Source of the DNA: Ctenosaura bakeri
Taxonomy: Eukaryota; Chordata; Lepidosauria; Squamata; Iguanidae
Assembly (NCBI GenBank): GCA_948474755.1
Contig: CAOLHI010000056.1
Coordinates: 992,001 to 1,056,000 of the forward strand
Reading direction: 5' to 3'
DNA: 64,000 nt
Shown here piece by piece: positions 21,027 to 32,097 of the stretch. Below the pieces are notes generated by a model that did no database searches, was not told the origin of the DNA, and was given only the letters and a program-made list of their open reading frames with translations. Each line of letters begins with the position of its first letter. Positions within the stretch are counted from its first letter, which is position 1. A program made the translations under genes and the position numbers.

Positions 21027-22146
21027 GGGGCTTTCCTCACTAGACTGTTATAGTGCTATTATTCCACTTTCAGCCTCCTAATCCTGGGACTTGCAGTTTA
21101 GGGAAGGACCTTTAGAATTCTCAGCCAGAGACTTCTTTGGCCTCAGTAAACTACAAACATCAGAATTCCCCAAGAGGTTTGTTACCTTGATTTCTGGGGT
21201 CCCTTGGGTGACACCTTAATTTGCTACATGTGATAGGGAATGGAAATTAGTCAGAGCATGAGCAATAGCAATGCGAGAGGCAGGATAACTTAGTGGGGTC
21301 TTTTTACCCAGTTTTTTGCAGAGTCAGGCCAAGCCAAAAACCAAACAAAAATGTCTAATAAATGATTTTATTGGATGAAAGTCTCACACATCAACGCAAC
21401 CACTCACACACTCACCCAAGACCTATTAAGAAGCAAAAGAGAGGAAACTGGATAGGGGGAATATTGAAGGGATTGTAGCTGGAGTAATACTGCACCTTTG
21501 TCCTGAAGTCCTGGGTCCGGGAAAAACAGCGGAGAAGTAGAGCTCAACATGGAGAGGGCTGAGGGGATCACTCAACGGACGGAGAAACGGTCAGCTGGGA
21601 TGACTGGGAGTGATCCAAAGAACTGCTCAAAAACTGGGACTATTTGTAGGGGAAAAAGTACCTGGAGGACTAAACCTTTCCCAGGGAGAACAAGAGGTGT
21701 CGCATCGAGAAAGAAGCTCCACAATGGTAACTTCTTTTGCATGATGAGATTACAAGGTGTTACCAAAGATCTTCGGTTGCATTGGGTTGTGGTGTGACTT
21801 TATGTAAATGGTCCTTGCCTGATAGGATTTTATTGCTATCGGTGCTCAACCTGGGGAAAAGATGCTAATCCCCTCAAGTTGGCTCCTCAGTGGCTGAGGA
21901 CCCTTTGTTCACTGTGAGTTTGCACAGCTTGAGGTCTCCTGGGGCTACGTGACTGGGGATTTTACTGGCCTGACCTGGTTTTCCATCGTTTGACCATTGC
22001 TGCCTACGTGCCCATCCCGGTGACCTCTTAGGCACATTGAATCATATTTTAATATCAAAATTGTAGACCCCGGGACAGGGTTTTCCAGTGGGATAACAGG
22101 TTGAAAGTGGAATAATAGCACTGTAACAGCGTAGTGAGAAAGGCCC
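21027..22146. mobile_element. Fold-back MITE (long subtype) split by a solo LTR, TSD TTT(T)
   Basis: The left part 21027-21179 begins GGGGCTTTCCTCACTAGACTG; the right part 22099-22146 ends GTAGTGAGAAAGGCCC. TTTT borders both sides. The LTR 21180-22098 interrupts the right arm at GAGGTT|GAAAGTGG with a 4-bp duplication. Confidence 0.85.
21180..22098 (-). mobile_element. Solo LTR, family B copy 1, TSD GGTT
   Basis: Left end TGTTACCTTGATTTCTGGGG, right end CCAGTGGGATAACA; GGTT at 21176-21179 and 22099-22102. TTTTATTGGA near 21367 would be the reverse complement of a polyadenylation region. Shares the TGTTACC...GGGGTCCC terminus with family A but differs over the body. One other copy at 60098. 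Confidence 0.88.
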
Positions 22147-22302
22147 TTTTGACTATGTAGGTGGCCCTTGAGATTTTCACTAGCACCAAAAGTGGCCCTC
22201 AGCATCACTGTTGTTCTCCCCATGTTACATAATTCTCCCACAAATCCTGTTTTACCCACTTCAGACCACCATATATAGTTGTGTGTTTGTGTGCATGTGC
22301 AG

Positions 22303-22812
22303 ACCGAGTACACCGTAGTGGCTTAAGTGTTTGACTTGCACTCCAGGAGACCAAATCCCTGCTTCACCATGTGAACGCACCGGATGACCCTGGCAAGTCA
22401 CACTCTCTCATCCTCAGAAGAAGGCACTCAGGAAATCTTGGCACAAAAGCCCTGGTAGATTCTGCATGGTGTAGTAATTTGAATGTTGAGCTAGGGACTC
22501 TGAGAAACCAGGGTTCGAATTCTGGCTCAGCCATTGAAACCCACTGGGTGACCTTGGGCATGTCACACTCTCTCTCATTCAGAGGAAGGCAGTGGCAAGC
22601 CTCCACTCAAGGAATCTTGGCAAGAAAACCCTAGTAGAGTCAGCCTAGTGAAGTGATTTGAGTGTTGGATGAGGGACTCTGAGAAACCATGGTTCAAATC
22701 CCAGCTCAGCCATGGAAATCCACTAGGTGACCTTGGGTGAGTCAGTTTCTTTCAGCCTCAGGGAAAGGAAATGGCAAACCTCCACTGAAGAAATCTTGCC
22801 AAGAAAACCCTA
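22303..22812 (+). mobile_element. Three MIR-like SINE units in head-to-tail tandem
   Basis: Three consecutive units start near 22308, 22462 and 22640. Each has the tRNA-like head with B-box-like GGGTTCGAATTCT (best in unit 2), the MIR-like GTGACCTTGGGCAAGTC core, and a GCAAGCCTCCACT / AAATCTTGCCAAGAAAACCC segment. All three stop at the same point (CCCTRGTAGA) before the usual AACAACAA tail, and the next head follows at once. Confidence 0.8.
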
Positions 22813-23365
22813 TATCTTATCTCAATTCAGACAGCAAGCCAGAGCTTGCATCTGCACAGCTGATAGCAAAGTAGTAAACAAAGAAACAGACCAGCTTAAA
22901 ATAATCGCCTACATTTACTCACTAAACAAAAGGTCAAAGGCACAAACAGGGTCCAACAGAATCCAAAGGCAGAGCAAATAAATCCAGAGTCTACACAATC
23001 CAAGAAATATAATCAGCAGTCAAGAAGGTCAGATAAGCCCTGACAACTCCCGGAAGGGAAGTGCCTGTATAGGTCAGCAACTTAACACAGCTGCTGCCTA
23101 GCTAATTGTTGTCTTCAATAAATCCTTTGAGACCTGAACGAGCTCTCCCTTTGCTGTCTACCCACAGCAAAGATAGGTATAGGTAAGTTGTCTTCTGTAT
23201 CTGAAGGGGGAGGACTCTCTGCTGGAGCTGGCAGTGCACTCTGTTCTGTCTCAGAGATTTGTGGCTCTGTAACCTCTGCCTGTTCAGCAGGTCCTGGCAT
23301 GTCCACTGTTTCAATCTGTGACTAAGAGTCCATTTTCATGTTCTGGAAGCATAGCATGACACCCA
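22813..23365. other. Anonymous, possibly old LTR-like sequence
   Basis: Contains AATAAATCC at 22977 and repeated GTCCA/CAAGG words reminiscent of antisense LTRs, but no paired ends or duplication were found. No gene. Confidence 0.25.
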
Positions 23366-23555
23366 GGAAAGTCAGCATGGTATAGCATTTTGAGTGTTGG
23401 ACAACAGACTCTGATAGCCCAGGATTCAAATTCCTGCTCGGCCCTGCTCAGTGAGTGAACTTTGAGCAAGGCAAACCTCTTTGGACAAATCTAGCCAAGG
23501 AAATGCCATGAGAGGGTCACCATAAGTTGGACATGATTGAAGGAACACATATGTT
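23366..23555 (+). mobile_element. MIR-like SINE, deleted copy
   Basis: tRNA-like head (GTATAGCATTTTGAGTGTTGG), then GGATTCAAATTCCTGC; the MIR core is partly deleted; ends with GGGTCACCATAAGTTGGACATG. Confidence 0.65.
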
Positions 23556-23649
23556 GGCTGGAATGCTGTTAGCATCATACAGACATGTATGTTCCTTTAG
23601 GGATGCAGTTGTACTTTTTTGCATGTTCTGTCATGGATGTATTCAGGTC

Positions 23650-23734
23650 ATGGTTATATAAATATGGCAGAATGGGGTAGGACTGGATGGCCCTTGTGAT
23701 CTCTTCCAACTCTATGGTTCCATGATTCTATAAA
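23650..23734 (+). mobile_element. CR1 terminal fragment
   Basis: GGTAGGACTGGATGGCCCTTG followed by TCTTCCAACTCTATGGTTCC and ATGATTCTATA: only the last 85 bp of CR1. Confidence 0.75.
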
Positions 23735-24480
23735 CAGAGTTCCACAAGTGTAACCATTTCACATACAGAATTCACAGTGATGCATTCTCGGGTAATGTGT
23801 TAATTTTTCATCATTGCCTCCAATGTAATAAATGCTTCACTGGGATTGCAGGAACAGCCTGTCCTGTTTAGAAAACCAGTCATGGTTCCAAGTCTTTAAA
23901 CAGAGTCTATAGTAGCAGCCGTAGTCGAGGACACTTTTCAGTCACAGTTCTTGTTTCAGCAGTCCAGGTCAGTGATAAATTCAGAGTGTCAGTTTAAGGA
24001 AATATTCAGCAGCATAGTCAGCACACAAAGCAAGAGTCAAGGTTTTTCAGGAACACAAGCCAAGGATCGAAAGAAGAATGCATTGCTTTCACAACAAATA
24101 ACAGTTGTCTGCAACAGAGTTCTCCCCATCTGTGGTATTTATGGGCCAGCAGCCTCCCTCAGCTGTTTGCCCACAGTAAATATTGTCCTGTTTATGTCTC
24201 TGTGTCTTGGGTATTGGGGAGGATCCTGTCTGTGTTTGCACCTGGGACTGGGGCATGACACAGTCATTGTACATTCTCTGTTGCAGAGTGGGACAAAAAA
24301 GAGGCATGTTGACAGATGTGCAATCAATTGAGTTGTGTTGGTATTCACCAGAAGGATGCTCTCAAGCAATCTCCTCATAAATACACGTGTATAGACTTAC
24401 AGTACACAAGCCTGATATAGCACCTGGACTATTGTTGTTGAGGCACAGGATTGCTTTGCTGCCTGAAAAGTCAACCTCAA
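23735..24480. other. Anonymous sequence
   Basis: Non-repetitive within the window. A plus-strand frame at 23951-24331 has no recognised domain. A possible old LTR cannot be excluded because of AGTCCAGGTCAGTG-type phrases. Confidence 0.3.
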
Positions 24481-24630
<150 letters not shown>

Positions 24631-24639
24631 TAGAGATGT

Positions 24640-24735
24640 TTCAGATGTTGTTGAACTCTAGGTCCCAGAATTCTTCATCACACTGGCTAGGGCTGCTGGG
24701 AACTGTAGTCTGGCAACATTTGGAGAACCTCGTGG
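24640..24735. repeat. Old palindromic interspersed repeat
   Basis: GTTGAACTCTAGGTCCCAGAA ... GCTGCTGGGAACTGTAGTCTGG is an imperfect inverted repeat. Similar phrases occur near 40024-40130 and 56845-56890. Probably an old MITE; family not recognised. Confidence 0.4.
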
Positions 24736-24846
24736 TTTCTCCTTCCCCTGGGCAGAAAAGAGACTGTCTGTTTTTAGTGGGCTAATCACTAATCATTAAA
24801 ACTGTGATGAAAAGCTAGGTATTCTGGAAGTTAACATTCTAGGGTG

Positions 24847-25082
24847 AAAGCCAATGGGGTTTAGTGTTTTGAGTGTTGGACTGTGACTTTGGATACCAGA
24901 GTTCAAATCCATACTTGGCCATGAAGACCCCTTGGGTGACCTAGGGCAAGTCACACACTCTCAGCCTCAGAGGAGGGCAAGAGCAAACCTCCTCTGAGCG
25001 AATTCTGCTAAGGATACTCAACAATAGGCTAATCTTAGGGTCTCCATAAATCAGAAATGACTTTAAGGCACATAACAACAAT
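24847..25082 (+). mobile_element. MIR-like SINE, near full length
   Basis: Head with GTGTTTTGAGTGTTGGACTGTGAC and B-box-like GAGTTCAAATCC, core GGTGACCTAGGGCAAGTCAC, CTCAGCCTCAGAGGAGGGCAAG, and tail CCATAAATCAGAAATGAC...AAGGCACATAACAACAA. Box B is degraded, so RNA polymerase III activity is unlikely now. Confidence 0.85.
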
Positions 25083-25465
25083 ACTGCATCTGGGCATTGA
25101 GGTTCCATCTGTTTATCACACATAATTGCTGTCAGTCCTCCATTAAGAGATGTGTGTGTGTTAGGGATGTAAATCTTCATTTGTATCATTCTCATATGCA
25201 TGAATGAATAATTTCAAATGCTTTCTCCTCACTAGATGAGAGGTTTTTGCACATTTCTTAAGTTGATTGAATTTCGGGTGCTTATTTCTATTTTTGCAGA
25301 AAAATGGGGGAAACTTGCTTGGTGCAAAATGCAAACACATTTTGCACACACAAAAACTGTTTTGAACAAAAGGCACCGTTTTCAGCAAAAATAAAAGTTG
25401 TGTTTCTTCAGAAACCAAGATTTTTGGTGCAAAAAAGGAGGGTTGTATAGACAGTTTTTTAAAAT

Positions 25466-25486
25466 ATTGATTGATTGATTGATTGA
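25466..25486. repeat. (TTGA)n microsatellite
   Basis: Five to six TTGA/ATTG units within an anonymous stretch (25083-25747) that otherwise holds T-rich and TTTTGCACA-rich sequence and no gene. Confidence 0.75.
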
Positions 25487-25747
25487 CAGCAAAAGCAGTC
25501 CCAAAGTGTGAAATACCTCATGGGTCTGCACCATTTTCTTGAAAGAGTTCTCAATATATCAATGCATCCTTTGTCCTTGAGGATGCAAAAAATTGTGATT
25601 ATTCTTTACATCAATGTTTCTAAAACTGTCTGGTACAAGGGACCAGCATCTGATGCACAGTGAACTGGCACTGGCTGATGGGCCACCACTTTAGTAGCAC
25701 TGCTTTATATCAGTAGATCCTAAATATGTGAAAACCATTATTCTATA

Positions 25748-26308
25748 TAGAATCATAGAATTATACATTTGGAAGAGGGCACAAGAGCCATACAGGAATG
25801 CATCATCAAAGCATTCTCAGCAAATGGTCACTCAGTCTCTGTTTTAAAACCTCCAAAGGAGGTGACTCCAACACACTTCCAGGCAGCCGATTCCAGTGTC
25901 AAACTGCTTTTACCGTCAGGGAGTTCTTCCTAATGTTTAGGTGGAACCTCTTTTCCTGAAGTTTAAAGTCATTGCTGTGTCCTAATCTCTCAAGCAGCAG
26001 AAAACAGGCTTGCTCCATCCTCTATATGACACCCCTTTAACTATTTAAACACAGCTATCATGTCATCTTTCAACCTTCTCTTCTCTGGGCTAAACATACC
26101 CAGCTCCCTAAGCCTCTCCTCCTAAGGCTTCATGATTTCTAGACCCCTCACTATTTTGCTTGCCCTCCTCTGGACACATTCCAGCTTCTCAGTATCCTTC
26201 TTGAATTGTGGTATCCAGAAATAGAGACAGTATTCCAGATGAGGTCTGACCAAATAGAGTGGCACTACTACTTCCCTTCACCTAGACACCATACTGCTAT
26301 TGATACTA
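25748..26308 (-). mobile_element. CR1 LINE 3' end, old copy
   Basis: Minus-strand CR1 from the AGAATCATAGAATTATAC tail to ACCATACTGCTATTGATA. About 560 bp with many substitutions and frame breaks; no ORF remains. Confidence 0.88.
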
Positions 26309-26439
26309 GTCTATGTTGCACAGCTTTAGATATACTTAGCACAGGCATGAAGGAACTCTTCTAGTAAATTGCAAACCTTCTATCCAGGAATAAGCAAGAG
26401 TGGGCTCTAACAATCCGCATCAGCACCCCCTTGCTGGTA

Positions 26440-26620
26440 TCTCAGTGTGCATTGGTCTCGTTGTGCATTGGTCCCATTGTACATTGGTCTTGACACACAA
26501 GACCAATGTGTTCCAATGCACAACCAGACTGATGTACATTGGGACTGACACACATCAGGACCAATGTGCATTGGTCCCAATCTGCTTTGGTCCCAATGCA
26601 CATTAATCACTTCAGTGGCT
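26440..26620. repeat. Degenerate repeats on TGCATTGGTC / GACCAATG
   Basis: At least eight copies of a CATTGGTC or complementary GACCAATGTG phrase in 180 bp, with imperfect palindromes around an ACACACAA centre near 26492-26500. ATG..ACCAGACTGATGTACATTGG resembles 18797-18815, so this is a dispersed family. Confidence 0.55.
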
Positions 26621-27163
26621 CCCCTACATAGTAATGTCAGAGCAGTCCCTTGGTGAACATGGATGTTACAGAACTGTCTAACTCTAATTCCCAAATACAT
26701 ATGTCTACTTACATAGACCTAATTTCCTCACTAAATTCCAGCCAATGTTTTTTCTCTGATGGGAAAACCTTGAAAACTCTGTGATCTGTGAGAACAAAGC
26801 CAACGACCAGTTGGTGTGACCACCAGCCTTTCTTGGCCGTTGTTCCAACTCCCCAGCAGAGACCTCTCTCCTTCAGCCAACTAGAAGGGTTGCTGCTGCA
26901 ATTCGGATCCAGGGACAGGGGGAATTCCTGGCACAGCTCTGGCTTGAGTTGACAGGATCAGTTTATCTGGAGGGATTGTATCAGGGAATGTGCTTCAGAA
27001 CAGATTTTTCATTTCAGGTCCTTTCCAAGTGCAGCTAGAAACAACTGCAAGGAACACAGATACCCAAATGTAGGACAATCGCCTTTAAGGTGCCTCTGAC
27101 CTTTCCAAGTATGCGAAGGAATCACATTCTTTTGGCCTGCCCCCAACACTCTCTGAAAGTATC
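26621..27163. other. Anonymous sequence
   Basis: No repeat or coding feature recognised. Confidence 0.4.
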
Positions 27164-27167
27164 CCTG

Positions 27168-28046
27168 TGTTACTACAGTTCAGGCCTAGCCAGTGATAGC
27201 ACTAGACATCGCTTTTTGATATCAAATCCATTCGGCCTTCCTCTACCACCCCGCTCCACATGTTTGCGAGGCCTCCGAACAAGCACGTAAACAGGCGCAG
27301 CCGGTAAGTGTTGGACATTCCATTCTCCACCTAGACAGGCAGAACAGAGCCACTCCGTTGCTTCAGGGACCTTCCTGCAAACACCCTTTTGCTTAAGCGT
27401 GACTCTAAACAAAGATGCCCGACCTCAAGTCGAAAGTCTGACAAAGCCAAGCTAAGCACCATGCATTTGCATATTGGCTGTACTATTGTTACATCTGCGC
27501 TAAGCCCATCATGTTAAACTTGACCTTTTCCAAAGCTTTCGTCCCGCTCCAAACTCGCATTGTTCTCACCGAGTATGGCATGGCCTGCAGGCACAATTCA
27601 CCCTATAAAAACTCCCCGATTCTGAGACCACCTCGGATCGCTCTGGACTTCCATCCCACCTTGCTGCCATTTTGTCTGATGAGCTCCCCTCAGCGAATCG
27701 CGCTGAGCTTTCGCACCACCATCTTCCAGCTTCTTCAGGACTACGAGAAAAGGTGTCGTATCACCCATTTCTACCGAAGTCTCTTATTTCTAATTCTTTA
27801 GTTAGCTGTGTGATTGTGGTGTCTTTTCTGTTTGTTTGTCTTTTAATAAAAACATCATTTTTACTATTTTAAAACTGTCTGACTGCTTGACTGACCTGAC
27901 CCCGTAGACATTGGGTTACAAGATCCCTGCTGAGTTACCCTGCCTCTCGCTAGCTTGAGAGAGTGCTCCAGTTACTTTCCCCAACGTTGTGTTTGTGTTT
28001 GGTTATTTGGGAGTCCCTCCCGGGACCCCTAGAGAACAGGGTAACA
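27168..28046 (+). mobile_element. Solo LTR, family A copy 4, TSD CCTG
   Basis: TGTTACTACAGTTCAGGCC start, AGAACAGGGTAACA end, CCTG at 27164-27167 and 28047-28050. TATAAAAA at 27604-27611 and AATAAA at 27845-27850, same spacing as copy 1. Confidence 0.9.
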
Positions 28047-28050
28047 CCTG

Positions 28051-28740
28051 TGTCCTCCAACATTTCACAGCGGAAAACCAGGACGTGTATGGCCGAGCAA
28101 TATCAGAGTGTGGTTTTCATGTCCTGGATAACTTGCACATCACAAGCTTTAGAGTAAAATCAAGAGTGTTTGTTTGTAGCAAAGCAAGCAACAAAGCAAC
28201 CTTCCTGGGTAGTTGCTGAGACTATAGCACATTGGGTGGTTACAGGTTTTACACCTTGGCATACAAATGTAGGCATGCATTGCAACGATTGGTGAAAGTC
28301 AAAAATCTCATATCATCCCACCAGTAGGGCATTTTCCCAGACTGTTTGCTGTTTACATATCTTTTATCCTGGAGGCAGGAACAAATTCCTCTCTCCTTAT
28401 CTTGAGTGTTGCCAGTTCCCATAACACCCTTCTGTTACTTTCAGATTCTCCCTCTGACCTTTCCCCCTGCCCTGGCCCGGTTGCATTGTAGCAATGAACA
28501 AGAAAGCAGTTAACCATTTGGTGCCCTGGAATATCTTAGTGAGTTTTGACCAGATACATATGGTTGCAAACCGAAAGTGGTAACTGGTACTTGGCAGCGC
28601 TTTAGCAGGGAACAGCAATATCTAACCTGGTCGATCTATTCTACTACCTATTCTAACACATATTTAGCAAACACAAATGACAAGAGCATACTGCACACTG
28701 ACATCAGTGAAGATGGGAAACATTGTCAGTAAGGAAGGAC
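28051..28740. other. Anonymous sequence
   Basis: No repeat or coding feature recognised. Confidence 0.35.
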
Positions 28741-28744
28741 AGAC

Positions 28745-28995
28745 AAGTTAGGAGAGGCTGGAGCAGTTTGCTTCCTGGGAAGGGCATAATCCTGCCTCAT
28801 TTCTCCTACTCCCCACTTCCTCCAGAGTAAATTGAGCACAAACACCTCTTGAATTTTGAACTCACTTTACAGCAATTGGGGTAACCCAAGGGAAGAAACT
28901 GGGGCTTTTTAAAAGCAGCTGAAAAGCAGCAGAGGATGATTTGGACTTTCCTTGCCAAATTAGGACAGTTGGAACATATGTACTCTTGACAAGTT
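28745..28995. repeat. Unclassified dispersed repeat, copy 1
   Basis: Resembles 36380-36660. Shared order of phrases: GAGAGGCTG.AG.AGTTTGCT, CC...CCTCC.C.GAGT.AA.TGA, TTTTAAAAGCAGC, AACAGCAGAGGAT or AAGCAGCAGAGGAT, then GCCAAATT.GGA.AGTTG. No terminal repeats or coding frame identified. Confidence 0.5.
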
Positions 28996-29122
28996 CACAA
29001 TACCTAGAACTTGCTATTACTAGGTTGTACACCCCCATGCTTTGATAATGTTTAATTTTCAAATATTAATTGGCATAAATATAAATTATACCCTGCTATG
29101 GCCTCATGGCCATGCTGACTAA

Positions 29123-29302
29123 GGCCATTTCCGCACTAGCCTGTTACAGCGCGATGATTCCACTTTCAACACCATCTGGAATCCTGGGGTTTGCAGCTTT
29201 GGGAGGGGCCGGCCGGCCCCTCCCAAAGCTGCAAACCCCAGGATTCCAGAGGATGTTGAAAGTGGAATCATCGCGCTGTAACAGGCTAGTGCGGAAATGG
29301 CC
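29123..29302. mobile_element. Fold-back MITE, canonical 180 bp, TSD TAA
   Basis: Almost perfect palindrome. Ends GGCCATTTCCGCACTAGCC / GGCTAGTGCGGAAATGGCC, centre GGGCCGGCCGGCCCC. TAA at 29120-29122 and 29303-29305. The near-identity of the arms implies little decay since insertion. Confidence 0.92.
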
Positions 29303-29399
29303 TAAGAGGAGAAGTAGACCACACGTGTGTATGGCAAAATCAGGTCAGGAAAGATCTCAAGGGATAGGCAGGTCATGAAATCGCCAGGAAATTCTAGCA

Positions 29400-30600
29400 G
29401 CAATGGACAGTTAGCCTCCGATGACTCCACTTTTAAGAGACAATAGTGTCCAAAATGTTCAGATGGAACAGCTGATTGTCTTAACTCCTCTTCCTCTGAC
29501 TAAACAAACTTCCCTTTTGTCCCCATAGATGTCCAACAATTAAAGAGCTATCAAGGCTACCATTAGCCCTTTGTCACCTAACACTAAGGCCATTAGCTCA
29601 TTCTGGATCCCACTGTCCACTCTAAAAACTCCATTGTTTAATCTACCAGACCGCCATTAACACCTTCACTCTCCAGGCACAAGGGAGGTATTTAAATCCC
29701 AGTTTTTGGCCAGTCGACTCTCAGTACACCGATTGCTGGTCGCCACTCTGCTGTTCCAATTCCTGATTGTGTACTGTCCTTAGATTCATGTCTAAGCCAC
29801 ATCGCCTCTTCCTTACTGCACTATGGATTAATAAATATTACCACTTCACCTTGAAAATCTCACTATCCAAAATTTTCCTCCCTTTACCTTCAGTTAGCCT
29901 TGTGTGATTATATGACTGATTGGATCTTGTTTGTGTAATTGCAATTCCCCAATAAAACAAATAAGCTTACTTTTGAATCTCTACCTGGTTCTTCCCTGCA
30001 CTAGTACTGATAAACATAGGTGTAAAAAATCTCATAAGGTTACCCCTCTCTTGCAGGCCTCCTCTCTGAGCTTATATTCCCCACCCTTTCATGGAGGTAC
30101 TGACATTGCAGGTGGACCCCTGAGTCACCCACAGTTTGGAGTAACGTTGCAACAAAATGTTACAGTGCTCCTGTTCAGTAATTCCAGGATGCAAGGTAGA
30201 TTCATTTCCAGATATTCTATTCCATTCTGCCTCTTGCCTCAGTTTCCCACTCCTTGTTTCATTAGCATTCTGTGGCCACTGAGTCTTCTTGGGTTGTTTC
30301 ATAGCTCCATCTCACAATTACAGGGGGGAATTTAAAAAAAAAAAAAATCTTACATTTCCCCCAAGCCTGTTAATTCCTACATCTCCTATATGAATTGTGC
30401 CATTTTGGCTAGCAAAACATCAATACTTTCAGCCTGAAAATCTGAACTTTTAAAATAAGTACAGTATAGCTAAAATAAACAAAAGGCAAACATTAAGATG
30501 GAATCAAACTATCAGTTATATTAAAAGCAATGAAAAGCATACCATTAATAAGAACAAAAAGCAGATCAGAACCACTAGAATTAAAAACAATGCAACACAT
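29400..30600. other. Anonymous sequence, possible unrecognised LTR
   Basis: GGTATTTAAATCCC at about 29688 (TATA-like) and AATAAATATT at 29831 are spaced as in an LTR, and a second AATAAAAC lies at 29951. No TG...CA ends with duplication could be matched. A 134-codon frame at 29931-30335 lacks any recognisable domain. Confidence 0.25.
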
Positions 30601-30602
30601 CA

Positions 30603-30835
30603 AAGCCAATGTGGTGTAATGAGCACTAAACTATGGATTTAGAGAACAGGGTTCAAATCATTGTTTGGCCATGGAAACCCACCGGCTAACCTTAGGTAAG
30701 TTATATTTTCTCAGCCTCCAAGGAAGGCAAAGGTAACCCTCTCTAAACAAATCTTGCCAAGAAAACTCCATGATATCTTTGCCTTAGGGTCTCCATAGGT
30801 CAGAAGCAACCTGAGGGCACAAAACAACAACACAG
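30603..30835 (+). mobile_element. MIR-like SINE, near full length
   Basis: Head AGCCAATGTGGTGTAATGAGC, degraded box B (GGGTTCAAATCA), core CTAACCTTAGGTAAGTTA, CAAATCTTGCCAAGAAAACTCC, and tail GGTCTCCATAGGTCAGAAGC...GGCACAAAACAACAACA. Confidence 0.85.
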
Positions 30836-30844
30836 GACCCTATA

Positions 30845-31106
30845 AGAAGCTCCTTCTTCAACAAGCTGTCAGCTCTCAAAAGCTCATTGAACTTAAACAG
30901 AACAGCCCGGGGGAGGCCATTCTAGCTTCCCTGGGAAAGGTTGTTCTAGAGCAGAGGGGCAGACACTGAGAAGGCCCTGTCCTCAAATGTGAATCTGATT
31001 TTATTTTGGCAGCTTCAATGACCCTGATGCCATATATTTTAGTCTCCATCCCAGTTTTTCCATTGCTGGTGAAGAATTGCAGGTTAAGATTGGAGAAGCA
31101 TCCATC
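30845..31106 (-). mobile_element. L2-like LINE ORF2 fragment, old
   Basis: GGGAAAGGTTGTTCTAGAGC then GGGGCAGACACTGAGAAGGCCC resembles the plus-strand reading of the L2-like fragment near 13870-13910 (GGGAGTTCCAGAGCC ... CAGCCACTGAGAAGGCCC). Degraded; no frame. Confidence 0.45.
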
Positions 31107-31109
31107 TAT

Positions 31110-31308
31110 GGCCATTTCTGCACTACACTGTTATAGTGCTATTATTCCACTTTCAACCTCCTATGGAATACTGGGAGTTGCAGTTGAGGGAGGGGCCTTT
31201 AGAATTCTTGGCCAGAGAGCTCTTTGGCCTCAGTAAACTACAAACCTCAGTAATCCACAGGATGTTGAAAGTGAAATAACAGTATAACAGTGTAGTGCAA
31301 AAATGACC
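31110..31308. mobile_element. Fold-back MITE, long subtype, TSD TAT
   Basis: Ends GGCCATTTCTGCACTACAC / GTGTAGTGCAAAAATGACC; TAT at 31107-31109 and 31309-31311. The centre has the extra GCCAGAGAGCTCTTTGGCCTC segment of the long subtype. Arms moderately diverged. Confidence 0.85.
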
Positions 31309-31329
31309 TATGTCCCTTTAGCCAAGTGC

Positions 31330-32090
31330 AGACTGAGGACATCTGGTGAGATCTGCTTGGGTTATCTGGAGGTCTCATTGGACTGTTTCATTGGTCTTCT
31401 CTGATCCCCTCTGCTCTATGACAGCAAAAGAATGGCCCAGAGGGGTGTTATCACACCAAAATGATGAGTCTTGGGAGTCCTTGGTTGCTGCAGAGGGAAG
31501 AGGAGCAATGTACCCCACTACCAGAAAATGGCTGGATGCATCATCACTCTCTGCCCCACTCTTTAGAACTTCAGAAATTCCTCTGTTGGGGAGCTACATG
31601 GTGTCATGTCTCCATCCCCAGACCCAGACAGAACCCTTCCCAACAGCCACAACAAAAAGACATGACAGCCAGCTTAGGTGGAAAAGAGAGATCCCAGCTG
31701 TTTCAGAGCATTTATATAGTAAGGACGTATTAATTAGGCAACAGCTGGGGAAGGCTCCCAGTCTATATAAAGAGGGACTAGAATGGGACAAAACTGTTGT
31801 GTTCAACTGTTCCTGTCAGTGGAAGCAGCCCTGCTTATGTTCAGATTCCTTGCTCATGCTCCTAGAAACCTTGACCTTCACCTTGTGTACAGACTTGGCC
31901 ACTGGACAGTCACTTTGGGTTTACTGTAAACTCAGACTTGCTAACAAACTATTACAAACTTTGTTCATGGTTGCTGATAAGAGGCTCTAATTAGAGAACT
32001 GTAAGCCTTGGCTGGCTGCCAGCATGGAACCTGTGGTTTTAAAGGCAACAGCCATAAAAGTTAATCAGTTTAATTACAATGTTGCAAGTC
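31330..32090. other. Anonymous block with TATA-like site; possible unclassified LTR
   Basis: A 214-codon plus-strand frame (31346-31990) has no domain, transmembrane or motif signature I recognise. CTATATAAAGAGGG at 31762-31775 is a good TATA context and TGTCATGTC at 31602 could be an LTR start, but I could not find a matching end or duplication. Treated as non-coding. Confidence 0.25.
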
Positions 32091-32097
32091 AGCCTTA

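Noticed and set aside
29931..30335. 134-codon frame
   Set aside because: No domain; overlaps AATAAA-containing sequence and an A-run; regarded as chance.
31346..31990. 214-codon plus-strand open frame
   Set aside because: No recognisable domain, no exon-like boundaries, overlaps other frames and TATA-like sites. Judged a chance frame in non-coding or LTR-like DNA.
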